Assembly: GCA_946481475.1 (NCBI GenBank)
Contig: CAMLOB010000333.1
Coordinates: 1 to 5,335 of the forward strand
Length of the DNA: 5,335 bases
Reading direction: 5' to 3'
From: an uncultured Chlorobiota bacterium
GTDB taxonomy: Bacteria; Bacteroidota; Kapaibacteriia; OLB7
Made by a program: the position numbers and the translations under genes. The notes below the pieces were generated by a model that saw only the letters and a list, made by a program, of their open reading frames with translations, was not told the origin of the DNA and ran no database searches. Shown here piece by piece: positions 5,257 through 5,335 of this stretch (the stretch's first letter is position 1; each line of letters begins with the position of its first letter).

Positions 5257-5335
5257 TGCAGGATCGGCGTGATATACCACAAAACCACGCAGACCGGACC
5301 ATGGTGATTCTTCGTCTTCTTCGTGCATTGTCACA
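5257..5335. other. Right edge, probably intergenic
   Basis: No supported gene. A 9 bp tandem TTCTTCGTC / TTCTTCGTG lies at 5308-5316 and 5317-5325. A minus-strand frame starting at 5334 runs through here into the purine-rich repeat and the IS end. Its composition changes abruptly and it resembles no family I know, so I treat it as non-coding. A gene tail coming from beyond the edge cannot be excluded in other frames. Confidence 0.4.

Noticed and set aside
5098..5334. 78-residue minus-strand frame at the right edge
   Set aside because: It runs across repeat sequence and into the IS end, so its lower part depends on the insertion; the composition is low-complexity Ser/Pro/Leu.

Overview
The window looks like chromosomal DNA of a Gram-negative bacterium of moderately high GC. 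The evidence is a secreted OmpA-type outer-membrane beta-barrel protein, two inner-membrane mechanosensitive channels and an IS3-family insertion sequence. The barrel + OmpA-like + extra beta-domain architecture recalls Bacteroidota/Chlorobi-type envelope proteins, but I cannot fix the taxon from sequence alone.

Every gene is on the minus strand. In transcription order (right to left) they are: the right edge, with no convincing gene (5168-5335); a purine-rich degenerate repeat that contains the IS3-family element (element 3906-5167; orfA 4770-5093, orfB 3974-4780); MscS-type channel copy 2 (2881-3726); a 154-182 bp spacer; MscS-type channel copy 1 (1766-2698); a 224 bp spacer with a candidate promoter; and a large OmpA-family protein that starts at 1541 and runs off the left edge. 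All long plus-strand frames over 312-1214 and 2806-3801 are shadows of these minus-strand genes.

The two channel genes are a tandem duplication, colinear without gaps for 281 residues and about 75% identical by hand count. A 67-residue island is fully identical although its DNA carries many silent differences. They probably work at the inner membrane in osmotic or tension release, and could form mixed heptamers. The OmpA-family protein acts in the outer membrane, but its OmpA-like domain appears to lack the residues that normally hold peptidoglycan. The link between the channels and this protein is only adjacency and shared orientation.

The IS carries intact DDE residues, but orfB lies in the +1 frame relative to orfA, with a run of nine A at the junction. 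Loss of one A would fuse the two frames exactly. I see no wholly new system. The points most worth a second look are the A9 junction, the channel pair, the degenerate OmpA domain and the purine-rich repeats around the IS.
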